DNA of 64,000 bases from CAZPBN01 sp964584935 (GCA_964584935.1 CAZPBN010000007.1:66865-130864), one strand, 5' to 3'. Shown: positions 44,382 to 54,580, counted from the stretch's first letter. The notes: generated from the letters alone by a model not told the origin. Numbers and translations: made by a program.

Positions 44382-45311
44382 TTATCTCCCCTCTAAAATA
44401 TTTTTTACATTCTCCAGGGTATCCATGTTTTCCACATTCAAGATTGTCGAAGACAAAGACCATTTGCGGAGGATTCTTTTGGCAAGACCTGAAAGGACTT
44501 TTCCGCTTCCTAATTCCACAAACAAATCAACCTGCTTTTCCTTGAAACGCTCCATTGTGTTATACCACAGCACAGTCTTCCGGACCTGCTTCTTTAAAGC
44601 TTCTCTAGCTTCTTCCCCTTTATGAATTACTTCAGCATCAGCATTGGTAACAATCGGAAATTTCAGGTCATCGAATGGAACCTGATCCAAATCTTTCGAC
44701 AGTTTCTCTTCAGCGGACAACATCAAATCACAATGAAAAGGAGCACTAACCGGAAGCATAACCGATCTGGGAGGATTCAGAATATCCAGGGCTGTTTTGA
44801 CAGCCTCTTTTTCTCCGGCAATGACAATTTGTTCCTGGCTATTCCAGTTGGCAACTTCAACAACTCCTTTATCCACTTTGTCCAGAGCGCTGCTCACTTC
44901 ATCATACGTGCTTCCCAGCACCGCAGCCATCGCACCGATTCCTACGGGTACAGCTTCCTGCATATATTTTCCCCTTTTATGAACAAGTTGAACCGCATCT
45001 TCAAAAGCCAACGAACCAGCCGCAACAAGAGCTGAATACTCTCCTAAACTATGACCAGCTGCTATTTCGGGCTCCTTTCCCAAAAGAGTGTAAGCAACTG
45101 TGCTCACAATAAGAAGAGCTGGTTGAGTATTCTGGGTTAATTTCAATTCTTCTTCAGGCCCTTCAAAACAAATACGGGAAATTTCATATCCAAGTGTTTC
45201 ATCAGCTTTATTAAAAATCTTACGGGCTTCACTTGATTTTTCATAAAAATCTTTGCCCATTCCAATTGTCTGTGATCCCTGTCCAGGAAACAGAAAAGCC
45301 ATTTGGGTCAT
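44382..45311 (-). CDS. fabD: Malonyl-CoA:ACP transacylase
   Basis: Loads malonate from CoA onto ACP for fatty-acid synthesis. The 309 residues match the family. AFLFPGQGSQTIGMG opens the fold, the nucleophile is S88 in AAGHSLGEYSA, and the catalytic His is in SAPFHCDLM. Arg in the VHKRGKYMQEA helix binds the carboxylate. AGGAG lies 6 bases before ATG 45311. No other fab genes are next to it. It sits at the end of the outer-membrane assembly operon, where fresh phospholipid would also be needed. Confidence 0.95.
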   Translation of the reverse strand: MTQMAFLFPGQGSQTIGMGKDFYEKSSEARKIFNKADETLGYEISRICFEGPEEELKLTQNTQPALLIVSTVAYTLLGKEPEIAAGHSLGEYSALVAAGSLAFEDAVQLVHKRGKYMQEAVPVGIGAMAAVLGSTYDEVSSALDKVDKGVVEVANWNSQEQIVIAGEKEAVKTALDILNPPRSVMLPVSAPFHCDLMLSAEEKLSKDLDQVPFDDLKFPIVTNADAEVIHKGEEAREALKKQVRKTVLWYNTMERFKEKQVDLFVELGSGKVLSGLAKRILRKWSLSSTILNVENMDTLENVKNILEGR

Positions 45312-45322
45312 GATAACTCCTC

Positions 45323-46015
45323 TTAAATTATGGATTTATTATTAAATATTTCATCATTTAATTTAATCTGAATCAACGCTTCATTTCTAAGATTCATTAG
45401 CCAATTCTTTATTTGTTGTTTTGTTTTTTCCTGCTTCAAATTCGATTCAATCAAATCTAGCATTTCCAGCATCGGTTTTGGTTCTTGGTTGGCTTTCTTA
45501 ACAGAAGGTCTATACACTTCATTATAATAGGTCTTGATTTCTTTAATGCTGACAATCACATTTCGGTCAAATCTTTCTGAAATGATTTTTTGATACACTT
45601 TCCTTTCCCGAAGATAAGATTTAATATCTTCCCAATCCATCCCGAGCTGATTTAGAATTTCCTGCGCCTTGTCCCTTCCGATTCGAGAAATCACCTTAGT
45701 CAAATAAGTATTCAACTCCTTTTCTGTGACATTAATATTATCTGGAGCCATTTGGATAACCAGTTTTTGATCGATCATTTTTTCTAGTATTTGAAACTTT
45801 GTGTCTTTTTCATCATCTTTCAGCTCATCTTTAAACAATTGAAATTTCTCAGCGACTTTAATATCGGTCAATGTGATCACTTCATCATTAACAATGGCGA
45901 CAATTCGATCTATAACTTCAGACTTTGCTAAAACAGGCAAAAGGCTGTAAAGAACAGCCAAAACAAATGGAATAATTCTTTTTATAAAAAATCTTTTCTG
46001 ACTTATCCTAAACAT
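45323..46015 (-). CDS. SurA-like periplasmic chaperone lacking the PPIase domain
   Basis: With the start at MFRISQKRFF the product has 230 residues. A signal peptide or anchor (about 8-30) is followed by the SurA N-terminal domain: IDRIVAIVNDEVITLTDI, then ILEKMIDQKLVIQMA and NQLGMDWEDIKSYLRERKVYQKII. Where SurA/PpiC proteins have one or two parvulin domains, this protein has only a short C-terminal helix region (KEIKTYYNEVYRP onwards). It is therefore probably a chaperone without isomerase activity. It begins 4 bp after the bamA stop, which supports a role in outer-membrane protein delivery. Confidence 0.82.
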   Translation of the reverse strand: MFRISQKRFFIKRIIPFVLAVLYSLLPVLAKSEVIDRIVAIVNDEVITLTDIKVAEKFQLFKDELKDDEKDTKFQILEKMIDQKLVIQMAPDNINVTEKELNTYLTKVISRIGRDKAQEILNQLGMDWEDIKSYLRERKVYQKIISERFDRNVIVSIKEIKTYYNEVYRPSVKKANQEPKPMLEMLDLIESNLKQEKTKQQIKNWLMNLRNEALIQIKLNDEIFNNKSII

Positions 46016-46019
46016 TCGT

Positions 46020-48758
46020 TTAAAAAATATGGCCAATGGTGATAAAAGTAAAAAATCTCTTTTCTTCTTTGGGAACACTCAAGTTCCAGGCACATTCAAC
46101 TCTTAAAGGGCCCAGAGGAGTTTTATAACGCAATCCAAATCCCAGGGCATGTTGAAAAGAAGATAACGAAAACAAGCTTCTCTTTGAAAACACATTGCCT
46201 GTATCATAAAATAAAGCTCCGCATAAATCTTTTACGGCAGGGAAAACAGGAAACGTAAGTTCCAGATTAAAAAGGACCAGCGCTTTTCCTCCCACAGGAT
46301 TGGACGAATCCGGATCTTTGGGTCCAAGGTCATCAAACTCCTGTCCCCTGAAAGAATGACCACCCCCAGCAAAAAACCTCTCATGAATAGGCATCCGCCC
46401 TCTTCCCAATCCAAGGCGTGCCGTGGAGCTCAATGAAACCTGATTAAAAAGCGGAATGAATTGTTGATATTTTGCAAAGGTTTTCAAATAATCTGATTCC
46501 GCATTAAAAAGAGGATAAGCCCATTCCAGAACAGTACTAAGAAAAAACCCTTCTTGAGGATTGAAAGGATCATCTCTTTTATCCATGATGTAACTTCCTG
46601 AAATAGAAGTTGTTGAAAATGGAAAATGCTGCCTGTCTACTTCTGATTCTGAAAACTGAAGGTCAAACAGTGTCGTTCTGGCAAACCGCAAAGTTAAAAG
46701 GATCATTTGCTCCTTTGTAACATTTCTTATAGCTGTCAAACTGACTCCTCTTCTGTAAAAACTGTAGCTCTTTCTCCCTTCTCTTTCCAACCAGGCGTTC
46801 AAATAAGTCTGCACTGGTAATTGAAAAAGGTAAGGCTGTTCCCATGAGACAACAGCTCTTTTCTCCTTAATACTGAGCTGTCCGACCACACTAATCTGAG
46901 AACCTGTTCCAAAGATATTATTCCGGATAACTTCCGCAGTCCCCCTAGGCCTTATGGTATTATTCCATACGGCAAAGCTTTTTGGTTCATTCTCAGTCTC
47001 AAGTCCAATTCCTAAACTGGCATAATTCCTATCACCTTCTCTCACATTAACCACCAAATTTTCTTTTTTAGGAGAAAGTTTAATTTCCTCAATTTTAACA
47101 CTGGTGAAAATTCCTAGCCGTTCCAGTCTTCTTTTTGATTCTAAAATGGAGTCATAAAAAGCATAATCTCCTTCCTCTATTCTGAGTTCTCTAATTATAA
47201 TTTCCTTTTTTGTTATCACATTACCGGTTACAACAATCTCTTCAATTTTTACCTTATTTCCTTCATTAACCATAAAATCCACCTTATAAAGATTGCTGTC
47301 CAGGGGCTCAATTTTGGCTTTAACCTCTGTTCCTCTGACTCCCTGGTTTAAATAAAAACTTTCAATACTCTCAATATCTTTCTGAATATCGGGCTGGAAA
47401 AAAGGTCCACCTGAAAAACTAGTTATCTTCTCATGAATTCTCTCAGGATCAAAAATTGAAATTCCCTCAATAGAAACAGATTTGATAATTTCTTGTTTTC
47501 CTTCATGAATGAGGTAGATGGCTTTTACTTTTTTTCCATTTTTATCCAATCTCAATTCCACTTCTGTATCAGGAAAACCAAGCATACTATAGAGATCTTT
47601 TATCCTCTGGGGCAATTCAAATATTTGATCACCCTCCACTAAACTGGAAAAAGGGATTTCTCTTCTAATCTCTAGTTCTTTTTTAAGCTCAGGAGAGGAA
47701 AACTCTTTGTTTCCCTTAAAAGAAACTTCCTTAATCCTGTATTTTTGACCTGGTTCTACTTCATACACAACCAGAATTTCACTATCTTCTTTTTTGATAT
47801 AAGAATTCACAGAAGCAAACAAATATCTCTTCTTTCTCATGTAATCAACAATCTTCGCTTCTCCTTCAGATAGTCCCCATTCCTCAAAAATTCTTTCCTT
47901 CCAAATGGGTTCTAAAAGGCTTTCTGGAACGTTTCCTCCTTTGATCACGATTTTTATTTTTTCACCCAGATTGATATTTAAAACCAAAGCTATCGTTTTC
48001 TTATTTTTATCTATATCCTTTCCCACTTCTATTTCCACTCTGTAGTAGTTCATGGAATGATAAAAATCTTCTAACTTGGTCAAATCTTCTTCCAAAATTG
48101 AAGGGATAAAGGTTTTTCCTTCTCTTAATGATAATAATTTTCTTAGTTTGGAATCGGAAACAACCAAATCTCCCCTAAAATCGATATTTGTGATACGAAA
48201 CCGTCCCGGAGATTTAATTTGAAAATCAATGCTTACTGAAGAATTCTCATGATTCTTTTCTGAAAATGTTTCGATATCTGTTTGAAAATATCCTTGTCGA
48301 TGCAAAAATTCCTTTAATTCAAGAACAGCTCTTCTAATCTTTTCCTCTGAATAAGAGCTCCCCTGCCTTAAAAAAAACAGAAGTTTTTCTAATTCTTTTT
48401 TAGGAATATCAATATTGCTTTCAAAAGACAATTCCCTCACATAATATCTGCTTTTTAATAAAAAAGTAAGGTGTATATCTTTATCTCCCTCTTTTAAAAC
48501 CTGAACATCAGAAAACAGCCCCGTTTTATAAACTTGCTTTATACAATTGGAAACTTTTTTATAGGAAAAGGGGCTCCCTTCTTCCAATGCTATCAAATCC
48601 TTGATGTTTTCCCCGGCGGGTTCATTATCAACATATACAGAAATTCGGGAAATAACAGAAAATTCCTTCGATTCACAATAAGAAATTTTATGACTAACAC
48701 AAACCGATAATAATATAAGAATTAAAACCAGGATTTTATTACTTTTATACAAATTCAA
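46020..48758 (-). CDS. bamA: Outer-membrane protein assembly factor BamA (Omp85 family)
   Basis: The barrel that folds outer-membrane proteins, 912 residues. A signal peptide (about 1-27) is followed by a long array of POTRA domains (about 30-530, roughly six by length, with repeats of 'I..I...G.......L......G..Y'). The bacterial surface antigen barrel occupies about 540-912. It contains the lid-loop motif GGGHSFRGQEFDD and ends in a Phe after FITIGHIF. Five POTRAs are usual for BamA, so one extra is likely. It is 2 bp after tamB and 4 bp before the SurA-like gene. Confidence 0.93.
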   Translation of the reverse strand: MNLYKSNKILVLILILLSVCVSHKISYCESKEFSVISRISVYVDNEPAGENIKDLIALEEGSPFSYKKVSNCIKQVYKTGLFSDVQVLKEGDKDIHLTFLLKSRYYVRELSFESNIDIPKKELEKLLFFLRQGSSYSEEKIRRAVLELKEFLHRQGYFQTDIETFSEKNHENSSVSIDFQIKSPGRFRITNIDFRGDLVVSDSKLRKLLSLREGKTFIPSILEEDLTKLEDFYHSMNYYRVEIEVGKDIDKNKKTIALVLNINLGEKIKIVIKGGNVPESLLEPIWKERIFEEWGLSEGEAKIVDYMRKKRYLFASVNSYIKKEDSEILVVYEVEPGQKYRIKEVSFKGNKEFSSPELKKELEIRREIPFSSLVEGDQIFELPQRIKDLYSMLGFPDTEVELRLDKNGKKVKAIYLIHEGKQEIIKSVSIEGISIFDPERIHEKITSFSGGPFFQPDIQKDIESIESFYLNQGVRGTEVKAKIEPLDSNLYKVDFMVNEGNKVKIEEIVVTGNVITKKEIIIRELRIEEGDYAFYDSILESKRRLERLGIFTSVKIEEIKLSPKKENLVVNVREGDRNYASLGIGLETENEPKSFAVWNNTIRPRGTAEVIRNNIFGTGSQISVVGQLSIKEKRAVVSWEQPYLFQLPVQTYLNAWLEREGRKSYSFYRRGVSLTAIRNVTKEQMILLTLRFARTTLFDLQFSESEVDRQHFPFSTTSISGSYIMDKRDDPFNPQEGFFLSTVLEWAYPLFNAESDYLKTFAKYQQFIPLFNQVSLSSTARLGLGRGRMPIHERFFAGGGHSFRGQEFDDLGPKDPDSSNPVGGKALVLFNLELTFPVFPAVKDLCGALFYDTGNVFSKRSLFSLSSFQHALGFGLRYKTPLGPLRVECAWNLSVPKEEKRFFTFITIGHIF

Positions 48759-48760
48759 TT

Positions 48761-51700
48761 TTAAAACCTTTTGTGTATTTTGACGTCAATGCTGATTCTG
48801 CCCTCTTCATTACTGGTGCTCACAATAGAAATATCATCTGTCAGCTGCCACTCCAAACGAGTGATATCCTCTCTTTGGGAGGAAAGATTTGTTGAATAAA
48901 GAAAAAATATCTTTTTTGATATTTTTTTCCCCAGGGTCAAACGAGCCATCATTTCTGCAGAGGAACCTAAAATGAACGGTTCAATCCTGAATCTGTCTAT
49001 ACTAAACAGCTTTTCTGCCCGTTTTGTTGCTTCTTCCGCCAGCTGGAAAGAAAGCAGTGAAGCCGAACTTTGTTGAGCACTGGCATCATAAGAATAAGTC
49101 CTTCTAAAGGATTCTCCCAGTGTCAGAAGGGCTAGAACATCCTCAGGAGGCAAAGGAGGAGATGAGCTAAATTCCGGGGTAAGTTTGTTGAGAAGCCCGG
49201 TTAAAGAAAACATAACATGATAATCCTTCACGTAGGTTTCACCTTTGAAATTCAAATAAGGCTCGATCGCAGTGGGATTAAAAAAGCTTACTCTTCCTGT
49301 TAAAACCTTAAATTCTCTATCCTGAAAATAAACTTTTCCTTCCAGAGCCTCAATATCTCCAAGAATAAGTGGTGAATTAACAGTTCCTGTCACTGTTAAA
49401 TCAAGACGTCCCTTCACTTTGCCTAAAGAGTTTTCCATCCAAACATTATCATCTGCTTTTAATTGAATATTCAGATTCAAATTCTTAATAAAATCCGATC
49501 CATTTTTTCCCTCACTTAGGGAGCTCGAAAAAAAATTAAATTCTTCATTAAGCTCCCGCTTCCATAAAAGTCTGCTTATATCAAAATTTCCATTCAATTG
49601 ATATCGAGCATTGTTTTTAACGAAATTCAAATACCCATCCGTTAAAACTCTAGTCCTTTCTAAGGGAACTAAAAGCAACCTTTCCCCTTCCATTTTAAGA
49701 TCGATATCCACCATCTTTCCGTTGGCAAGTTTCATCACTCCATCTCCCCGAACATCCCCTCCTCCTAAATTAGCCTGGAAGGAACGAAGAGAAATCTTTT
49801 CGTTCTCTACAAATATGAGACCGGAATAGTTTCTGAAAGCCTGGGGAAACCGGCTGATAGGAAGCACAGCCCCTTTAAAATCAATAACTCCCTTAATTTC
49901 AGGACTCGACAGTTTTCCTTTTAATTCTCCCAGATAATTTATTGTCCCTTTGCCTCCTTTCCAGGGAAGAAGAAGATCCAGATTATTTAAATTCCCTTTA
50001 ATGTCAGCAGTAAATGATTTCTTATTCAAAGGAAAAAAACAAGTGACATTGTAGCTGTTTTCTCCTGGAAACAAATTCCCTTCAATTTCTAAAAATATAT
50101 TCTGGTTATCTAATCCAAAATTCAGATTTCCTTTGGCTTTTGTCTTCTGTAAAGATTTATAGCTCAGTTTTTTGATCTCATAACTTCCTGAAGCCGTATC
50201 CTGTCCGAAAAATCCACTTCCTTTTAAAACAAAAGATAAAGAGCCTTTAAAATCTTTGTTGACGGAAGACAAATCAATTCTATCTCCAGAGATATCGATA
50301 TCAAATTCATTGTTTGATGGTTTTAATGCTCCATGGCCTTTAATATTCCCTTTATAAAAACGGCATTCAAAATGGGGAAAAGAAATCGAGTCATTTTTCC
50401 AGATCAACCTGCTCTTCACATCTTTCAGCTCTTGACCTGAGATTTTAATTTGCTCTCCAGAAAATCCTCCTTCCACACTGGCATCGTTATCCACTTTTAA
50501 ATATTCAAATCTCCCCGCAGCCTGTCCCTGCAAAGGGAGGTTTAAATCTAAAGCCGGAAGAATGTTTTCTATATATCCCCGCTCAAGCTGAATATCTGCT
50601 CTGGTTCTTTCCCGGTTGGAAACAACCCCTATTCTTGACTCCAAAAAAGGATCATCAATTACAAAATTCCCCAAAAAGTCATTTTTGATAAGTTCAGCCT
50701 CTCCCTTCACTGATTGAGCATTAAATTTCCCATATCCTCCGGGAGAAAGTGAAAATTCTGCTTCGACCTGTGGATTTCGATATTGTTCAAAAATGTGTAT
50801 GAAAGCATCTCCGCTTCCCCTAATTTCTGGAATGTTAAATTCTTCATTCAAAATAATTGATGTGAATTTCCTAGCTTTTTTCACATCACTGATTTTTCCA
50901 TCGATTTGCACATCCAGATCGCCAATAAAATTTATTTTTGCTTTTAAACCAATGTCAAAGAAATTGGATGCAAGATTTTCTGAAGAAAAGGATATATCAT
51001 TTTTTCCATCCCACTTGAATTTAACTCTTCCTCTGAACGGAAATCTATTATCTCCTTTCTTCAAATATTTATCCCTGAATTCACCATTCACAGTAAGCTT
51101 TTTGTCTTTAACCAGAAATGTTCCCCAAACAGGAGATGCAACCGGCCAGGGAACAGATACTTTTTTCAATATAGGATCCAGAAAAACACCTCTTATATGT
51201 CCTTCGACCTTTTCCTTGGTGAAATTTATCCTTCCAAATTCAGAGGGAAGAGATCCTTCCCACACATTGAATTCGACTGTCCCCCCCTTATCTTGAGTAA
51301 AGTTCACCTTTCCTTTGACCTTTCCTACAGGTAGCCCGTTTAAAATAATATCATTGCTTGCAAATTCCGTATCAAAAACAATGATCTCATTATCCCTCGA
51401 TAACATACCATTCCCTTCTATCTTTCCCTCCCAATCGAAAGGGATATTGAGATAACTGGCGATTAAATCTGTTCTAATTTTCATAAATGTTTTCAACCGA
51501 ATATCAGGATTGGATAAGTTATTTAGATTTCCCTCGCCTTTCACAATCAAATCCGGGCTATCTATAATCATCTTTCTGACACTGATCTCATCATGGTTTC
51601 CCTGGAGAAAATATTCCATTTCCCCTTCCAACGGTCTTGGAAGAATGCGGGAATAAAGGGTATTTTTTTCTGCTTTTATCCTTAGTGAAAATGAGTTTTT

Positions 51701-52171
51701 TTTATTAAGAACAAGAGCTTTAACTCCTTGAGATTGGAAACTGAATTCTTTTCCCCAATAATAAAATTCTCCATCTTTAATCAATCCTTTTTCAATTTCA
51801 AAAGGGAAGGGAAAACGGATTTTTAATTCATTGGTTTCATCTTTCTTTAGAAAAGATTCATAAACTCTCAAAAGAGGCTTATCAATATAAACAATTAAAG
51901 GTTTCCTCCGGCTAAAAATTGACTTATAAGAAATTCTGACAACAATCTTATCAGCAGATAAAAATGGAGAGAATGAATCTGTCCTGAAATCCTCCAGAGT
52001 TAAGGCAGGAGGAAAAACAGAGACTGACAATCTTTTATAGTCGTATTTCTCATGAATTCTCTTTTCTATCTGATGCAGAATAATATTTTTGGCTAAGACA
52101 CCTGCTCCTATTAATAGAACAATAACAACAGTAAAAATACCTAGCAATCTTATTTTTTTTACAATTCTCAT
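48761..52171 (-). CDS. tamB: TamB/DUF490 translocation and lipid-transport protein
   Basis: An inner-membrane-anchored periplasmic bridge of 1136 residues. One N-terminal helix (about 7-27) is followed by a very long beta-helical region. The C-terminal DUF490 domain (about 800-1136) contains GDIEALEGKVYFQDREFKV, SFFNPTAIEPYLNFKGE and LPPEDVLALLTLGE. TamB proteins pass phospholipid and some barrel proteins between the membranes with an Omp85 partner, here probably the adjacent BamA. No Shine-Dalgarno precedes the ATG, and TATGAT lies 5 bases upstream. First gene of the tamB-bamA-surA-fabD-yggS operon. Confidence 0.92.
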   Translation of the reverse strand: MRIVKKIRLLGIFTVVIVLLIGAGVLAKNIILHQIEKRIHEKYDYKRLSVSVFPPALTLEDFRTDSFSPFLSADKIVVRISYKSIFSRRKPLIVYIDKPLLRVYESFLKKDETNELKIRFPFPFEIEKGLIKDGEFYYWGKEFSFQSQGVKALVLNKKNSFSLRIKAEKNTLYSRILPRPLEGEMEYFLQGNHDEISVRKMIIDSPDLIVKGEGNLNNLSNPDIRLKTFMKIRTDLIASYLNIPFDWEGKIEGNGMLSRDNEIIVFDTEFASNDIILNGLPVGKVKGKVNFTQDKGGTVEFNVWEGSLPSEFGRINFTKEKVEGHIRGVFLDPILKKVSVPWPVASPVWGTFLVKDKKLTVNGEFRDKYLKKGDNRFPFRGRVKFKWDGKNDISFSSENLASNFFDIGLKAKINFIGDLDVQIDGKISDVKKARKFTSIILNEEFNIPEIRGSGDAFIHIFEQYRNPQVEAEFSLSPGGYGKFNAQSVKGEAELIKNDFLGNFVIDDPFLESRIGVVSNRERTRADIQLERGYIENILPALDLNLPLQGQAAGRFEYLKVDNDASVEGGFSGEQIKISGQELKDVKSRLIWKNDSISFPHFECRFYKGNIKGHGALKPSNNEFDIDISGDRIDLSSVNKDFKGSLSFVLKGSGFFGQDTASGSYEIKKLSYKSLQKTKAKGNLNFGLDNQNIFLEIEGNLFPGENSYNVTCFFPLNKKSFTADIKGNLNNLDLLLPWKGGKGTINYLGELKGKLSSPEIKGVIDFKGAVLPISRFPQAFRNYSGLIFVENEKISLRSFQANLGGGDVRGDGVMKLANGKMVDIDLKMEGERLLLVPLERTRVLTDGYLNFVKNNARYQLNGNFDISRLLWKRELNEEFNFFSSSLSEGKNGSDFIKNLNLNIQLKADDNVWMENSLGKVKGRLDLTVTGTVNSPLILGDIEALEGKVYFQDREFKVLTGRVSFFNPTAIEPYLNFKGETYVKDYHVMFSLTGLLNKLTPEFSSSPPLPPEDVLALLTLGESFRRTYSYDASAQQSSASLLSFQLAEEATKRAEKLFSIDRFRIEPFILGSSAEMMARLTLGKKISKKIFFLYSTNLSSQREDITRLEWQLTDDISIVSTSNEEGRISIDVKIHKRF

Positions 52172-52377
52172 TATTTATCATACTTAAAGCTAGTTGAGTT
52201 ATTCTGAATTATCTATTCAGCTTGAGTATTTAATATAGCATGTTTTTAACAAAATATAAATCCTCAAGAAAGGAAGAATAAGCTAAACTTTATTTTTTTC
52301 TTGAACAGATTATTCAAATCTGTAATATTAATCTTTTAAAATAATCTGAAATGAATCCAATTTAAGCGGAGGAATCC

Positions 52378-53784
52378 ATGGGAGGCCTGTTCGGCGTCGT
52401 CTCAAAGCATGATTGTATTGATGATCTTTTTTTTGGAACCGATTATCACTCTCATCTTGGAACTATGAGAGGAGGACTTGTTGTCAATAAAAATAGATCA
52501 TTCACAAGATTTATCCATAACATTGAAAATGCACAGTTCCGATCAAAATTTGAAGAAGACATCAAAAAGATGTCCGGGAATAAAGGAATCGGTGTTATCA
52601 GTGACACCGACGATCAACCCTTGCTTATTCGGTCCCACCTGGGAGACTATGCCATAGTGACTGTGGGGGCAATAAAAAACGCCTCAAAACTAGCCAAAAA
52701 GATATTTCATAAAGACAAAATCCATTTTTCAGAAATGAGTATGGGAGAGATAAATCCCACTGAACTGGTAGCCATTTTAATAAACCAGGAACAGACTTTT
52801 GAAGACGGCATAAAAAATGCCCAGGAATCGATTGAAGGATCCTGTTCAATGCTCATATTGACACAAAAAGGGATGTACGCAGCAAGAGACCTTCTGGGGA
52901 GGACTCCAGTTGTTATTGGGGAAAAAAAAGACAGTTTCTCGGCAACTCTAGAAACATGTTCATTTCCAAATCTTGATTTCAAGATAAAAAAATACCTCAG
53001 TCCCGGAGAAGTTGTTTTCATAACTGAAGATGGACTCGAACCAAAAATCCCTCCGAGAGATAAAATGCAAATATGCGCCTTCCTGTGGGTTTATTATGGT
53101 TATCCCGCATCGAGCTATGAAAATATAAATGTTGAAATTGTTAGAAACAGATGCGGGAGGCTTCTTGCTAAAAATGATTCCATTGACATCGATATGGTAT
53201 CAGGAATTCCAGACTCAGGAACAGGGCATGGACTGGGTTATGCTGGTGAAACAGGAATTCCATTCAAAAGGCCTTTTGTGAAATACACTCCAACCTGGCC
53301 GAGAAGTTTCATGCCTCAAGATCAAAGAGTCAGAGACCTGGTGGCACAAATGAAATTGATTCCCATAAAAAAACTCATCGAAGGAAGGAAAATTCTTTTT
53401 TGTGAAGATTCAATCGTGAGAGGCACACAATTAAAAGAAACCATACAAAGATTATATGATGTCGGAGCTCTGGAAGTACACATGCGTCCTGCCTGCCCTC
53501 CCCTTATATACTCATGCAAATTTCTTAATTTTTCCAGATCAAAATCCGAATTAGACCTTGCAGCCAGGAAAGCCATAAAGGATATCGAAGGAGACAATCC
53601 TGTTAATTTAAAGGAATATTCAAAAGCAGGAACAGAAAAGTATAATGAAATGGTAAAAAAAATTGAACAAAGATTGAAATTGACCAGCCTGAAGTATCAA
53701 AAACTGGAAGATCTGGTTTCTGCCATAGGCTTACCAAAAGAAAAGCTCTGCACCTATTGCTGGGACGGAACTGAGCACTCTTAA
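52378..53784 (+). CDS. PurF-like amidophosphoribosyltransferase without the Cys nucleophile
   Basis: A 468-residue homologue of PurF (glutamine-PRPP amidotransferase). The N-terminal Ntn domain opens MGGLFGVVSK, where active enzymes have Cys after the start Met. Glutamine cannot be hydrolysed by the known mechanism. The phosphoribosyltransferase part is intact, with ILFCEDSIVRGTQ (339-351) for PRPP. The Fe-S ligands of the B. subtilis type enzyme have counterparts: C233 (QICAF), C373 or C380, and C458/C461 (LCTYC). It may use free ammonia or have a regulatory role. AAGCGGAGGAA precedes the ATG. It is monocistronic, with a terminator at 53809. Confidence 0.85.
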   Translation: MGGLFGVVSKHDCIDDLFFGTDYHSHLGTMRGGLVVNKNRSFTRFIHNIENAQFRSKFEEDIKKMSGNKGIGVISDTDDQPLLIRSHLGDYAIVTVGAIKNASKLAKKIFHKDKIHFSEMSMGEINPTELVAILINQEQTFEDGIKNAQESIEGSCSMLILTQKGMYAARDLLGRTPVVIGEKKDSFSATLETCSFPNLDFKIKKYLSPGEVVFITEDGLEPKIPPRDKMQICAFLWVYYGYPASSYENINVEIVRNRCGRLLAKNDSIDIDMVSGIPDSGTGHGLGYAGETGIPFKRPFVKYTPTWPRSFMPQDQRVRDLVAQMKLIPIKKLIEGRKILFCEDSIVRGTQLKETIQRLYDVGALEVHMRPACPPLIYSCKFLNFSRSKSELDLAARKAIKDIEGDNPVNLKEYSKAGTEKYNEMVKKIEQRLKLTSLKYQKLEDLVSAIGLPKEKLCTYCWDGTEHS

Positions 53785-54088
53785 AAATATGTTTCTGCCA
53801 AGGACTTGTTATCTTTCTGATAATAATAAAGATAAGTTTTTACAAAGTTTAGAATATCTCCTTTACTATTTCACTTTTCGCCTAAAAATGGATTTTAAAA
53901 GATTTTATTTGTGAAATTAGGAATAGTTATGAATAGTTATTTTTAGACTATCTATTCTTTTGTAAAAAATTTCATTCTATATCTCGCAATAATTCATTAA
54001 ATTATTTTTTATGTGGAAATTTTTGGATTCAAACCAGTTTTTTTAGACTTTACTTAAAGGCTCCAATAATCCTGCTTTTCAATAAGTT
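53785..54088. other. 304-bp gap between convergent genes
   Basis: It contains the terminator of the PurF-like gene (53809-53841), then AT-rich DNA in which I see no gene, repeat or promoter. The BCCP gene ends at its right side. Confidence 0.5.
53809..53841 (+). terminator. Intrinsic terminator of the PurF-like gene
   Basis: TTATCTTT (53809-53816) and AAAGATAA (53828-53835) form an 8-bp stem with an 11-base loop. GTTTTT follows. Confidence 0.65.
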
Positions 54089-54580
54089 CTATTCCACTGA
54101 TAAAAGCAAGGCATTAACCTCGACTGAATCCCCTTCTTTAAGACTCAGGCTTCTTACCACTCCCGCTTTAGGAGACTTGATTTCATTCTGCATCTTCATG
54201 GCTTCCAGCACTAAAACCGGCTGTTCTTTTTTTACTTTATCTCCTTGTTTGACCAGTATTTTCACGATCTTACCCGGCATGGATGTTTTTATGTCCTTTT
54301 TTTTTGCTCCTTTATCCTCCCTTGCCAAGACCTGGCTGAGAGTTTTCTTTTTCACATCAAAAAAATGTCCCCCTAAATACACCGAGTAAGAATCTTTATT
54401 CGTATTAACAATCACATCATAAATTTTCCCATCTATATTGATGATCATTTCATCGGAATTGATAGGCTCTACCGAGATACTATACTTTTTATTTTTCAAT
54501 CCTGCAAAAAACTGATTGTCCTCCTGGCTATCCAGATCTAATTTGAATTCTTCATTGTCTATAAAAAAAGAATATTTCAT
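54089..54580 (-). CDS. Biotin carboxyl carrier protein of an acyl-CoA carboxylase
   Basis: A 163-residue carrier that swings CO2 between the carboxylase and carboxyltransferase encoded upstream. The C-terminal biotinyl domain (about 98-163) has EAMKMQNE with biotin-accepting K129 and begins SMPGKIVKILVKQGDKV. The N-terminal 90 residues form a beta-rich segment of the kind that links to the holoenzyme in propionyl-CoA carboxylase and related enzymes. It begins 1 bp after the carboxylase stop. Confidence 0.93.
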   Translation of the reverse strand: MKYSFFIDNEEFKLDLDSQEDNQFFAGLKNKKYSISVEPINSDEMIINIDGKIYDVIVNTNKDSYSVYLGGHFFDVKKKTLSQVLAREDKGAKKKDIKTSMPGKIVKILVKQGDKVKKEQPVLVLEAMKMQNEIKSPKAGVVRSLSLKEGDSVEVNALLLSVE

